This document shows, one piece after another, positions 27,383-36,887 of a stretch of DNA of 64,000 nt. Within the stretch, counting starts at the first letter, position 1; every line of letters begins with the position of its first letter. The notes below the pieces were generated by a model, which saw nothing but the letters and a program-made list of their open reading frames with translations, was not told the DNA's origin and made no database searches. The translations under genes were made by a program, and so were the position numbers. This stretch comes from Haloechinothrix alba (GTDB lineage Bacteria; Actinomycetota; Actinomycetes; Mycobacteriales; Pseudonocardiaceae). Location: NCBI RefSeq assembly GCF_900188115.1, contig NZ_FZNW01000018.1:1-64000 (forward strand). The letters are read 5' to 3'.

Positions 27383-28975
27383 GTGTCGGATGGTGCGGGC
27401 GACGAGGCTGCCCGGCGCAGGACGTTCGCCGTCATCAGCCACCCGGACGCCGGTAAGTCCACGCTGACCGAGGCCCTCGCACTGCACGCGCGCGTGCTGA
27501 CCTCGGCGGGGGCGGTGCACGGCAAGGGCGACCGGCGTGGCGTGACCTCGGACTGGCTGGAGATGGAACAGGCGCGCGGCATCTCGATCACCTCGGCCGC
27601 GCTGCAGTTCGCCTACGGCGACACGGTGATCAACCTGCTGGACACCCCGGGACACGCGGACTTCTCCGAGGACACCTACCGGGTGCTGGCCGCGGTGGAC
27701 TCGGCGGTCATGCTGCTGGACGCAGCCAAAGGGCTGGAGCCGCAGACCCTGAAGCTGTTCGACGTCTGCCGGCACCGGGGCATCCCGGTGATGACCTTCA
27801 TCAACAAGTGGGACCGTCCCGGTCTCGATCCGCTGCAGCTGTGCGAGGAGCTGTCCGAGCGGATCGACCTGCCCGCGATGCCGCTGACCTGGCCGGTCGG
27901 CTTCGCCGGTAACTTCCACGGGGTGCAGGACCTGCGCACCGGCGAGATGGTGCGCTACGAGCGCACGGCGGGCGGCGCCACGGCAGCCCCCGAGGAACAC
28001 CTCTCCCCGGAGCAGGCCCGCGAGCAGCACGCGGACGACTGGGAGCAGGCCTGCGAGGAGTCCGAGCTGATGCTCGCCGAGCGCGGGGAGTTCTCCTACC
28101 AGCGCTTCCTGGACGGGACGGCGACGCCGGTGCTGTTCGGTGCCGCCATGCTCAACTTCGGCGTGCGCCACCTGCTCGACGCGCTGGTCGAGATGGCCCC
28201 GCCACCGACACCGAGGCTGGATGTCGACGAGCGAGCCCGCGAGCTGGATGCGCCGTTCTCTGCGTTCGTGTTCAAGGTGCAGACCGGGATGGACCGCGCG
28301 CACCGCGACCAGGTCGCTTTCGCGCGTGTGTGCTCGGGCAAGTTCGAGCGCGGCATGAACGTGACCAACGCGCGGACCGGGCGGCCGTTCGCGACGAAGT
28401 ACGTCCAGCAGGTGTTCGGGCAGCAACGGTCCACCGTCGATGAGGCCTACCCCGGTGATGTGATCGGCCTGGTCAACGCGACCGCGCTACGGGTGGGGGA
28501 CACGCTGTACGAGGGCAAGCCCGCGGTGCGGTTCCCGGGCCTGCCGAGCTTCGCCCCCGCCCACTTCGCTGTGGCGCGCCCGAAGGACCTCGGCAGGGCC
28601 AAGCAGTTCCGCAAGGGGGTCGACCAGCTCGAGTCGGAAGGCGTCGTGCAGATCCTGCGGTCGGACCGGCGCGGGGACGCGACCCCGGTCTTCGCGGCTG
28701 TCGGGCCGATGCAGTTCGAGGTCGCCGCGCACCGCCTCGACGACGAGTTCGGTGTCTCCGTCGAGCTCGACCACCTGCCCTACCGCACGGTCCGCCGCCT
28801 CACCGACTCCACGCACCGCCGCGTCATCGAGTCGAGCAGGCGAGCCGAGGTGCTCACCCGGACCGACGGGACCGATCTCGCGCTGTTCAACGACGACGTC
28901 GCGCTGGGCGCGCTGCAGCGGCAGCACCCGGAGCTGGCTGTCGAGCACCTGATCGCCAGCGGGGACGGGGCGTAG
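27383..28975 (+). CDS. prfC: Peptide chain release factor 3 (RF3)
   Basis: A 530-residue translational GTPase that recycles RF1 and RF2 from the ribosome. G1 is ISHPDAGKSTLTEAL, the switch region contains GISITSAALQF, G3 is LLDTPGHADFSEDTYR, and G4 is FINKWDR. The C-terminal QFEVAAHRLDDEFGV block separates RF3 from EF-G. GTG 27383 is chosen because GAGGAGG lies 7 bases upstream; the frame extends to 27266. It is monocistronic. RF3 is patchily distributed in bacteria and is not essential in E. coli. Confidence 0.95.
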   Translation: MSDGAGDEAARRRTFAVISHPDAGKSTLTEALALHARVLTSAGAVHGKGDRRGVTSDWLEMEQARGISITSAALQFAYGDTVINLLDTPGHADFSEDTYRVLAAVDSAVMLLDAAKGLEPQTLKLFDVCRHRGIPVMTFINKWDRPGLDPLQLCEELSERIDLPAMPLTWPVGFAGNFHGVQDLRTGEMVRYERTAGGATAAPEEHLSPEQAREQHADDWEQACEESELMLAERGEFSYQRFLDGTATPVLFGAAMLNFGVRHLLDALVEMAPPPTPRLDVDERARELDAPFSAFVFKVQTGMDRAHRDQVAFARVCSGKFERGMNVTNARTGRPFATKYVQQVFGQQRSTVDEAYPGDVIGLVNATALRVGDTLYEGKPAVRFPGLPSFAPAHFAVARPKDLGRAKQFRKGVDQLESEGVVQILRSDRRGDATPVFAAVGPMQFEVAAHRLDDEFGVSVELDHLPYRTVRRLTDSTHRRVIESSRRAEVLTRTDGTDLALFNDDVALGALQRQHPELAVEHLIASGDGA

Positions 28976-28985
28976 CCGCCCCCGG

Positions 28986-30452
28986 TTACCGGATCCGGTA
29001 GGCGTCCAGGTCGAGTCGTTTCGTCCTGCGGTCGTACTCGCTGACCAACCCGGGCCAGTTGGTCGCGATCCGCCCGTTGGCATCGCGGTACCAGCTCTCG
29101 CACATGGCCCATGCGGAGCGTTCGAGCCGCCGCTGCATCTCCGCGTCGAACCGGTGAGCCGTGTCCTCCCGCACGTCGAGCGCGGAGGCCTCGCTCGTAT
29201 CGAGGTAGGAGACGGCCTCGCGGATGTAGCGGGCCTGCCGCTCGAGCATGTAGATGATCGAGCCGGAGCCCAGGTTGGTGTTGGGGCCGTACATCAGGAA
29301 CATGTTGGGGAAGTGCGGGACGGCCATACCCAGGTACGCGTACGCCCCGTTCCGCCACACCTGGGACAGCTCGGCACCGCCCGAGCCGGTGATCTTCAGC
29401 GGGGCGAGGAAGTCCGTCGCGGTGAAGCCGGTTCCGTAGATCAGCACGTCCGCGGCGTGCTCGGTGCCGTCGGCCGTGCGCACCCCGTTCGGGGTGATCT
29501 CGGAGATGCGCTCGGTCTCGACGGTGACGTTGGGCTCGGCCAGCGCCGGGTAGTAGTCGTTGGACAGCAACCCGCGTTTGCAGCCGACCGGGTAGTCCGG
29601 CGTGAGCTTGGCCAGCAGGTCGGGGTCCTGCACCTGCCTGCGCCGGTGCCGGCGCGCCAGAGCACCGAACATCGAGGCGATGGGCTTGTTCCCGATGAGG
29701 CCGGTGGTGACGAGCTCGAAGAACGACCAGCACAGCAAGCGTTCGGCGGCCTGAAGGAACGGGAGGCGCCGGAAGAGCGTGTGATGCAGTGCGGTGTAGA
29801 CCCGGTCCGGTTTGGGGATGATGTACGGCGCGGAGCGCTGGAAGACCGTGAGGTGGCGTGCCTGCGGCTGTATCTGGGGCACGAACTGGATCGCGCTGGC
29901 TCCGGTGCCGATGACGGCGACCCGCTTACCCTCCAGCTCGCAGTCGTGGTCCCAGCGGGCCGAGTGGAACGCCGTTCCGCCGAAGGTGTCCTGCCCGGGA
30001 ATGGTCGGCCATGCGGGCCGCGACAGCTGGCCTACCGCGGGCACGAGCACCGTGGCCTCGAAGACCTCGCCGGTACGTGTCTCGACGCGCCACAGGCCGC
30101 GATCGTCGTCGTATGCCGCGCCGGTGGCCGCGGTGTTGAACCGGATACGGCGGTCGATCCCGTACTTGGACGCCACGCGGCGCATGTAGGCGTGGATGTC
30201 ATCGCGCAGCGAGAAGCGCATCGGCCAGGTGGGGTTGGGTTCGAACGAGAACGAGTACAGCGGCGACGGCACGTCGCAGCCGCATCCCGGGTAGGTGTTC
30301 TCCCGCCAGACCCCGCCGATCGAGTCGGAGGCCTCAAGCAGCGTGAAGTCGTCCCTGCCTGATCGCGCGAGCTCCAGTGCCGCCGCGAGCCCGCCGAAGC
30401 CGGCTCCGATGATCAGGACCGAGGCGCGTGTAGCGGGTGCCGTCGTGCTCAT
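28986..30452 (-). CDS. Flavin-containing / Baeyer-Villiger-type monooxygenase
   Basis: A 488-residue NADPH-dependent flavoprotein. The FAD motif is LIIGAGFGGLAAALELA, the NADPH motif is VAVIGTGASAIQFVP, and between them is the Baeyer-Villiger signature FGGTAFHSARW (FxGxxxHxxxW). ILIYGTGFTATDFL is the usual second linker. It would insert oxygen into a ketone or oxygenate a heteroatom. It is divergent from an AraC-family regulator, a common arrangement for inducible monooxygenases. Substrate unknown. Confidence 0.9.
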   Translation of the reverse strand: MSTTAPATRASVLIIGAGFGGLAAALELARSGRDDFTLLEASDSIGGVWRENTYPGCGCDVPSPLYSFSFEPNPTWPMRFSLRDDIHAYMRRVASKYGIDRRIRFNTAATGAAYDDDRGLWRVETRTGEVFEATVLVPAVGQLSRPAWPTIPGQDTFGGTAFHSARWDHDCELEGKRVAVIGTGASAIQFVPQIQPQARHLTVFQRSAPYIIPKPDRVYTALHHTLFRRLPFLQAAERLLCWSFFELVTTGLIGNKPIASMFGALARRHRRRQVQDPDLLAKLTPDYPVGCKRGLLSNDYYPALAEPNVTVETERISEITPNGVRTADGTEHAADVLIYGTGFTATDFLAPLKITGSGGAELSQVWRNGAYAYLGMAVPHFPNMFLMYGPNTNLGSGSIIYMLERQARYIREAVSYLDTSEASALDVREDTAHRFDAEMQRRLERSAWAMCESWYRDANGRIATNWPGLVSEYDRRTKRLDLDAYRIR

Positions 30453-30617
30453 ACCCGGTAACGGTAGCGGCCGTACCGGCGGAAACGAAGAGAACAGCGG
30501 TCAGGTACCAATATTTCCGGCCACGGCGATACCGGGGACGGGATGCGCTCGGCGACCCTGGCCCCTCCGCCTGCTCGGTGCGAGCACCGGGTGGCGAGCT
30601 CGCCGCGGCACCCGATA

Positions 30618-31667
30618 ATGACGGCCATGGACGAGTTGCCGCGACCCGCGGTACGGGAATGGACCTTCCCGCGAGGCGCTACGAGCGTGTTGCTGATGAC
30701 CAGGTATGCCGAGGAGCGCGGTGTCGATGCGGCGACCGTCCTGCGCGGCACGGGCCTGTCCGCCCGCAGGGTGGCCGACCCGGGCGCCCAGCTCGAGGCG
30801 CGCCAGGAGCTCGCGGTGATCCGCAACCTGGTCGCCTCGTTCGAGGACCGGCACGTGCTGGGTCTCGAGATCGGGCGCAGGTACCGGGCCAGCACCTTCG
30901 GTGTGTTCGGGTTCGCCTGCGTGTCCAGCCCGACCCTGCGGGACGCGATCGCCTTCGCGCTGCGCTACTTCGACCTGTCCTTCGCGTTCTGCATCCCCAC
31001 GGTGGAGGTGGCCGACGAGGAGCTGGTGCTGTCGTTGCACGACGAACGCGTGCCACCGGACGTGCGTGAGGTCCTTGTCGATCGGGATCTCGCCGCTATC
31101 CACACGGTCATCGGTGACCTGTTGGGCACCGCGCTGCCACTTCGAGCGCTCGCCCTGCGTACGGAGGCCCCGGGCCGCGCGGCGCGCTACCGCGAGGTCT
31201 TCGGGGTGACGCCGGGCTTCGGCGCCCCCGCCAACACCGCCACGTTCGACCGCGTCTACCTCGACCGGCCGCTTCCGCAGGCCAACGAGCACACCATGGC
31301 GATCTGCCAGGCGCAGTGCCGTGAGCTGGTCACCCGTAAGCGCGCTCGATCCGGCACGGCGCAGGAGGTGCGCTCCCGGCTGGCCCGGCCTGGCGGGCTG
31401 GGTATGGGCATCGACGAGATCGCCCGCGAGCTGGGCATGAGCCAGCGCACGTTGCGGCGCAGGCTGGACGAGGAGGGCACCGGCTACCGGGCGCTGCTCG
31501 ACGAGGTGCGCGAGGCGCTGGCAGAGGAGATGCTCGGCACCGGGGCACTGTCGGTGTCCGACGTGGCGATCAGGTTGGGCTACGCCGAATCCACCAGTTT
31601 CGTCTACGCGTTCAAACGATGGAAAGGTGTGACGCCCGCGGCATATCAACGGGGGTTCGGGCGGTAA
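30618..31667 (+). CDS. AraC-family transcriptional regulator (OruR-like)
   Basis: A 349-residue regulator. Residues ~20-210 form the arabinose-binding-like domain of the OruR/ArgR-type subgroup (VSSPTLRDAIAFALRYFDLSF), and the C-terminal double helix-turn-helix includes IDEIARELGMSQRTLRRRLDEEGTGYRALLDEVR and VAIRLGYAESTSFVYAFKRWKGVTPAAYQR. ATG 30618 is chosen because the domain begins soon after; a distinct Shine-Dalgarno is missing. It is divergent from the monooxygenase and presumably activates it. Confidence 0.9.
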   Translation: MTAMDELPRPAVREWTFPRGATSVLLMTRYAEERGVDAATVLRGTGLSARRVADPGAQLEARQELAVIRNLVASFEDRHVLGLEIGRRYRASTFGVFGFACVSSPTLRDAIAFALRYFDLSFAFCIPTVEVADEELVLSLHDERVPPDVREVLVDRDLAAIHTVIGDLLGTALPLRALALRTEAPGRAARYREVFGVTPGFGAPANTATFDRVYLDRPLPQANEHTMAICQAQCRELVTRKRARSGTAQEVRSRLARPGGLGMGIDEIARELGMSQRTLRRRLDEEGTGYRALLDEVREALAEEMLGTGALSVSDVAIRLGYAESTSFVYAFKRWKGVTPAAYQRGFGR

Positions 31668-32354
31668 ATTCCGTTGCGGGCAAAGCAACCGTTGCGCCAT
31701 TCGCGCATTGCCGGTCGAGGCGATCAAGAATACTCATGAATCCAACGTCATGTTTCCGTTGTCGCAGCGGTGGGATACGCCACGATGTGTCACGAAGACC
31801 GCCCTCATGCTCGCGCTCGGTGAGATGACACACCGCGGGCCTGCTGCTTCTTGCGGGCGAATTTGAGACTCAAGTTACCCCGTTTTGCTACTCTGTGTAT
31901 GTATAACTCCCCTGAATGGGTGACTTGGATGTCAAGCGGACCCTCGGATGCAGGGGCGGGTGCTGCGATGTGTCGAAGGCGCGGCGCGACCGCTCCTACC
32001 TCCGGAAACGCTTGTGAATCCGCCCCTACGGGCGCGCGATCATGCGCTCCAATGTGGCGCAGGTCATATACGAAAGGTGAGATTTCGGGGTCATGCCATC
32101 GACGCATTGAAATCTGGGCCGAAGTTCCCTATGTTGCTATGAGGAAGGCCTGAGGGCGATCAACGACGATCCCGCCCCTGGTGGCTCGGCGATTGTGGAA
32201 TGCGCCCGAGCTGAGCAGAGTCGTCGCCGGTGAAGTGGCTGAACCGCGGCTCAACGCGCCGCCCGTATACGTGGGCGTAGCGCGACCGCATACGGTTTGG
32301 GCGACTTCTGGAACGGCGGATCTTGGTATCGGACGCATCGCGGGAAGGAGTGCA
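31668..32354. other. 687-base non-coding leader region upstream of the betaine operon
   Basis: No ORF here has family similarity, and codon bias is lost. The stretch is visibly less GC-rich than its neighbours. It has an AT-rich segment TTTGCTACTCTGTGTATGTA near 31884-31903 and a spaced inverted repeat CCGTAT (32263-32268)/ATACGG (32290-32295) close to the methyltransferase. A salt-responsive promoter is likely here, but no sigma-factor consensus could be assigned with confidence. Confidence 0.5.
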
Positions 32355-34076
32355 ATGAGCGATTCTAGGTCGGTGCGTAGTGACGACAGGACGGGTGATC
32401 AGGACGGTTCCCGCGGCGCGGTAATCGAAAAGTCCATCGAAGCGCATCCGGCGCAATCGTTCGGCGACGATCCCCTGGAAGTCCGGGAATCGGATCACTA
32501 CACGGATGAGTACACCGATGGGTTCGTCGACAAGTGGGATGAGCTCATTGATTGGAAGAAGCGTTACGAGAGTGAGGGTAGCTTCTTCGTTGATTTGTTG
32601 AAGTCTCATGGTGTGGAGTCGGTGCTGGATGTGGCCACCGGGACGGGGTTTCATTCGGTGCGTCTTATCGAGGCGGGGTTCGACACGGTCAGCGTCGACG
32701 GTAGTGCGGAGATGTTGTCCAAGGCCTTCGAGAACGGTCAGTCCTACGGGGGGCACATCCTGCGGGTCGTGCACGCCGACTGGCGGTGGCTCACCCAGGA
32801 CGTGCAGGGTCAGTTCGACGCGGTGATCTGCCTGGGTAACTCGTTCACCCACTTGTTCTCCGAGCGTGACCGCCGCAAGGCGCTCGCCGAGTTCTACTCG
32901 GTGCTCAAGCCCAACGGCATCTTGATCATTGATCACCGCAATTATGACTCGATTCTGGACAACGGATTCTCCAGCAAGCACACGTATTACTATTGTGGTG
33001 AGTCCGTATCGGCCGAGCCGGAATATGTGGACGAGGGATTGGCCCGGTTCCGTTACCGGTTCCCCGACAAGAGTCAGTATCACCTGAATATGTACCCCCT
33101 CCGCCAAGATTACGTGCGGAGGCTTTTGCGTGAGGTCGGCTTCCAGCAGGTCGACTCGTACGGGGACTTTCAGGAGAATTTCGCGGACGACGAGCCGGAC
33201 TTTCTGGTGCATATCGCCGAAAAGGCGTACACGAAGGAAGACGAGCGGGCCAGCAAGTATTCCTCGGCGGTGCATACCGCTCGGGACTACTACAACTCGG
33301 AAGACGCGGACAACTTCTACTACGCCATCTGGGGTGGGGAGGACATCCACGTCGGGTTGTACGAGCCGGACGAGACGGACATCAAGGAGCCCAGTCGCCG
33401 GACGGTCGAGCGGATGGCAAGCAAGGTCACCATCACCAGCAAGACGCGGGTGCTCGACGCGGGTGCCGGCTACGGCGGTGCGGCGCGCTACCTGGCCAAG
33501 ACCTACGGCTGCCATGTCACCTGCCTGAACCTCAGTGAGGTGGAGAACGAGCGCAACCGGAAGGCGAACGAGGAGCAGGGTCTGTCGCACCTGATCGAGG
33601 TGACGGACGGTTCGTTCGAGGACATGCCGTACCAGGACAACAGCTTCGACGTGGTCTGGTCGCAGGACTCGTTTTTGCACAGTGGTGACCGTGTGCGCTC
33701 GTTGCAGGAGGTCGACCGGGTTCTCAAGCCGGGAGGCGAGTTCATCTTCACCGACCCGATGGCCAAGGACGGAGCGACCAAGGACGTTCTGCGGCCGATT
33801 CTCGATCGCCTCCACCTGGAGAGTTTGGGTTCGCCCGGGCGTTACGAGCGGGAGCTCAAGCGACTCGGCATGAGGGAGGTGACGTTCGAGGATCACAGTT
33901 CCCAGTTGCCTGCGCACTACGGTCGTGTGCTGAGCCAGCTCGAGAAGCGCGAGGCGGATATCGCCGGGCAGGTCAGCCAGGCCTACATCGACCGGATGAA
34001 GCAAGGTCTGCGTCACTGGGTCGAGGGTGGCAACTCGGGGAACCTGGCTTGGGGGATCTTCGTGGCGCGCTCGTGA
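32355..34076 (+). CDS. gsdmt: Fused glycine/sarcosine N-methyltransferase - sarcosine/dimethylglycine N-methyltransferase
   Basis: A 573-residue bifunctional enzyme making glycine betaine by three successive SAM-dependent N-methylations of glycine. The N-terminal half (about 60-300) is the GSMT unit with SAM motif LDVATGTGFHSVRL near residue 90; the C-terminal half (about 310-573) is the SDMT unit with VLDAGAGYGGAARYL near 366 and WSQDSFLHSGDR. The fusion and length match the Actinopolyspora halophila enzyme. The ATG follows GGGAAGGAG. The first ~40 residues are acidic and probably flexible. Codon use in 32480-33240 is richer in A/T-ending codons than neighbouring genes. It is followed by the SAM-cycle genes, which remove the inhibitory SAH. 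Confidence 0.96.
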   Translation: MSDSRSVRSDDRTGDQDGSRGAVIEKSIEAHPAQSFGDDPLEVRESDHYTDEYTDGFVDKWDELIDWKKRYESEGSFFVDLLKSHGVESVLDVATGTGFHSVRLIEAGFDTVSVDGSAEMLSKAFENGQSYGGHILRVVHADWRWLTQDVQGQFDAVICLGNSFTHLFSERDRRKALAEFYSVLKPNGILIIDHRNYDSILDNGFSSKHTYYYCGESVSAEPEYVDEGLARFRYRFPDKSQYHLNMYPLRQDYVRRLLREVGFQQVDSYGDFQENFADDEPDFLVHIAEKAYTKEDERASKYSSAVHTARDYYNSEDADNFYYAIWGGEDIHVGLYEPDETDIKEPSRRTVERMASKVTITSKTRVLDAGAGYGGAARYLAKTYGCHVTCLNLSEVENERNRKANEEQGLSHLIEVTDGSFEDMPYQDNSFDVVWSQDSFLHSGDRVRSLQEVDRVLKPGGEFIFTDPMAKDGATKDVLRPILDRLHLESLGSPGRYERELKRLGMREVTFEDHSSQLPAHYGRVLSQLEKREADIAGQVSQAYIDRMKQGLRHWVEGGNSGNLAWGIFVARS

Positions 34077-34219
34077 GCGCGCACGGTCACATCCCCATGG
34101 TGTCATCGGCCACGCACCGGGAAGGTCGTTCGCTGGCGGCGGGAAGCGTCGCAGGCGCCTCGCGGGAGCGGGTGCCGGTAGTGGACGGCGCGACCACCGA
34201 GAAGGACACCGAGGGCGTT

Positions 34220-34253
34220 CGCCTGCGGGATCGACGCATCGATCCGGCAGGCG
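34220..34253 (+). terminator. Stem-loop between the methyltransferase and metK
   Basis: CGCCTGCGGGATCGA and TCGATCCGGCAGGCG pair over 15 positions with one G-G mismatch around a CGCA tetraloop. There is no T-run, so it may be a partial terminator, a processing site or a transcript stabiliser within the operon. Confidence 0.5.
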
Positions 34254-34352
34254 GGCCCCTGGCTCATGAGAAAGATGCGCGGAGGCAGTCGTTGGCCCGC
34301 TGCGGTGAACGGCTCCCGCGCGACGAAGACACACCGAGGTGAGGACGAGAAG

Positions 34353-35555
<1,203 letters not shown>

Positions 35556-35563
35556 TCTTCGGT

Positions 35564-35600
35564 CGGCGGGGCCCTTGACATGTGATCAAGGGCCCCGCCG
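35564..35600 (+). terminator. Rho-independent-like stem-loop after metK
   Basis: CGGCGGGGCCCTTGA and TCAAGGGCCCCGCCG form a perfect 15-bp stem with loop CATGTGA. It is 8 bases after the metK stop and separates the gsdmt-metK unit from adoK-metH-ahcY. Confidence 0.85.
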
Positions 35601-35658
35601 GTCCGAGGTAGGCAGACTGCGGGTGCCGGTGGCGCCCGCGTTCGATTCGCCTGACTTC

Positions 35659-35763
35659 ACAACCGAGGAGAGTTGTTCACGATCCAGCTGGCGCCGGCCA
35701 CCCGCGGGTGGGGGCGGCTGCTGGACCGGCGGGCCCCGGAGGCGAACCCGCAACGCCGGTTGT
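35659..35763 (+). ncRNA. Candidate structured leader RNA upstream of adoK-metH-ahcY
   Basis: Bases ACAACCG at 35659-35665 can pair with CGGTTGT at 35757-35763, enclosing about 90 bases. The first five can alternatively pair with GTTGT at 35672-35676. The 5' strand contains CCGAGGAG, a word also found at the start of SAH riboswitches, and the genes downstream are exactly that class's targets. The rest of the SAH consensus is not evident, so this is a hypothesis only. Confidence 0.25.
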
Positions 35764-35841
35764 CCCCCGGCGTCGTGAACGACCCGACTCGTGCACACGA
35801 CACGACTCGATTCGTGAACAAGACACAAGGTGGTATAAGCG

Positions 35842-36819
35842 ATGCGCATTGCCGTCACCGGCTCAATCGCGACCGACCATTTGATGGCGTTCCCCGGTAA
35901 GTTCGCCGACCAGTTCGTCGCCGACCAGCTCGCCAACGTTTCCCTGTCGTTCCTGGTGGACGAACTCGAGATCCGCAAGGGCGGGGTCGCGGCCAACATC
36001 GCCTTCGGGCTCGGCGCCCTGGGGATGTCCCCGGTACTGGTCGGCGCGGTCGGTGCCGACTTCGAGGAGTACCGCGCGTGGCTGGAGCGGCACGGGGTGG
36101 ACACCAAGTCGGTGTACGTCTCGCCGAACAAGCACACCGCGCGGTTCCTCTGCACGACCGACGAGACCCAGAACCAGATCGCATCGTTCTACGCCGGGGC
36201 GATGGGTGAGGCCAGCAACATCGAGCTGGCCCCGATCGTCGAGCGTTCCGGCGGGCTGGATCTGGTCATCATCGCGCCCAACGACCCCGGCGCCATGGTC
36301 AAGCACACCGAGGAGTGCCGCGCCAACGGTTACGCGTTCGCCGCGGATCCCTCGCAGCAGCTGGCCCGGATGGACGGCGACGCGGTCCGCAAGCTGGTGG
36401 ACGGGGCCTCGTACCTGTTCACCAACGAGTACGAGACGGCGCTGCTCAAGCAGAGCACCGGCTGGTCACACGACGAGGTCCTGGACAGGGTCGGCTCCTG
36501 GGTCATGACCCACGGTGCCGACGGCATCGTCATCGAAAGCCGCCAGCACGACCCGGTGAAGGTCGCCGCGGTCCCCGACGTCAACGAAGTCGAACCGACC
36601 GGCGTCGGCGACGCGTTCCGCTCCGGGTTCCTGTGGGGGCTCAGTGTCAAGCTGCCGATGGAGCGCGCCGCCCAGGCCGGCAGCACGCTGGCGTCGTTCG
36701 TGCTGGAAACGGTCGGCACGCAGGAATACACCCTGGAACGGTCCACCTTCTCGGACCGCGTCGCCCGCGCCTACGGCGGCGACGCCGCAGCCGAGATCGA
36801 GTCCAAACTCCGTGTCTGA
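35842..36819 (+). CDS. adoK: Adenosine kinase (PfkB/ribokinase family)
   Basis: A 325-residue sugar/nucleoside kinase phosphorylating adenosine to AMP. The PfkB signature near the C-terminus is EVEPTGVGDAFRSGF, with catalytic D257 at the same number as in Mycobacterium tuberculosis AdoK; RKGGVAANIAFGLGALG is the substrate-binding block. The ATG is preceded by AAGGTGG. Position before metH and ahcY fits removal of the adenosine formed from SAH, which pulls the reversible hydrolase forward. Fructokinase-like activity is the alternative but less likely given context. Confidence 0.88.
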   Translation: MRIAVTGSIATDHLMAFPGKFADQFVADQLANVSLSFLVDELEIRKGGVAANIAFGLGALGMSPVLVGAVGADFEEYRAWLERHGVDTKSVYVSPNKHTARFLCTTDETQNQIASFYAGAMGEASNIELAPIVERSGGLDLVIIAPNDPGAMVKHTEECRANGYAFAADPSQQLARMDGDAVRKLVDGASYLFTNEYETALLKQSTGWSHDEVLDRVGSWVMTHGADGIVIESRQHDPVKVAAVPDVNEVEPTGVGDAFRSGFLWGLSVKLPMERAAQAGSTLASFVLETVGTQEYTLERSTFSDRVARAYGGDAAAEIESKLRV

Positions 36820-36887
36820 GCCCGGTAAGCGCGACGAGGTAAACCTCGTCACCGCACTCATACTGTTTACGGGAGGTAGGTAGTCCA

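Noticed and set aside
31851-32153. 100-codon plus-strand open frame in the betaine leader
   Set aside because: No family similarity, no ribosome site and poor codon bias. It is treated as part of the non-coding leader.
31900-32354. Glycine or c-di-AMP (ydaO) riboswitch before the glycine methyltransferase
   Set aside because: Neither consensus could be recognised by eye. A covariance-model search would be needed.
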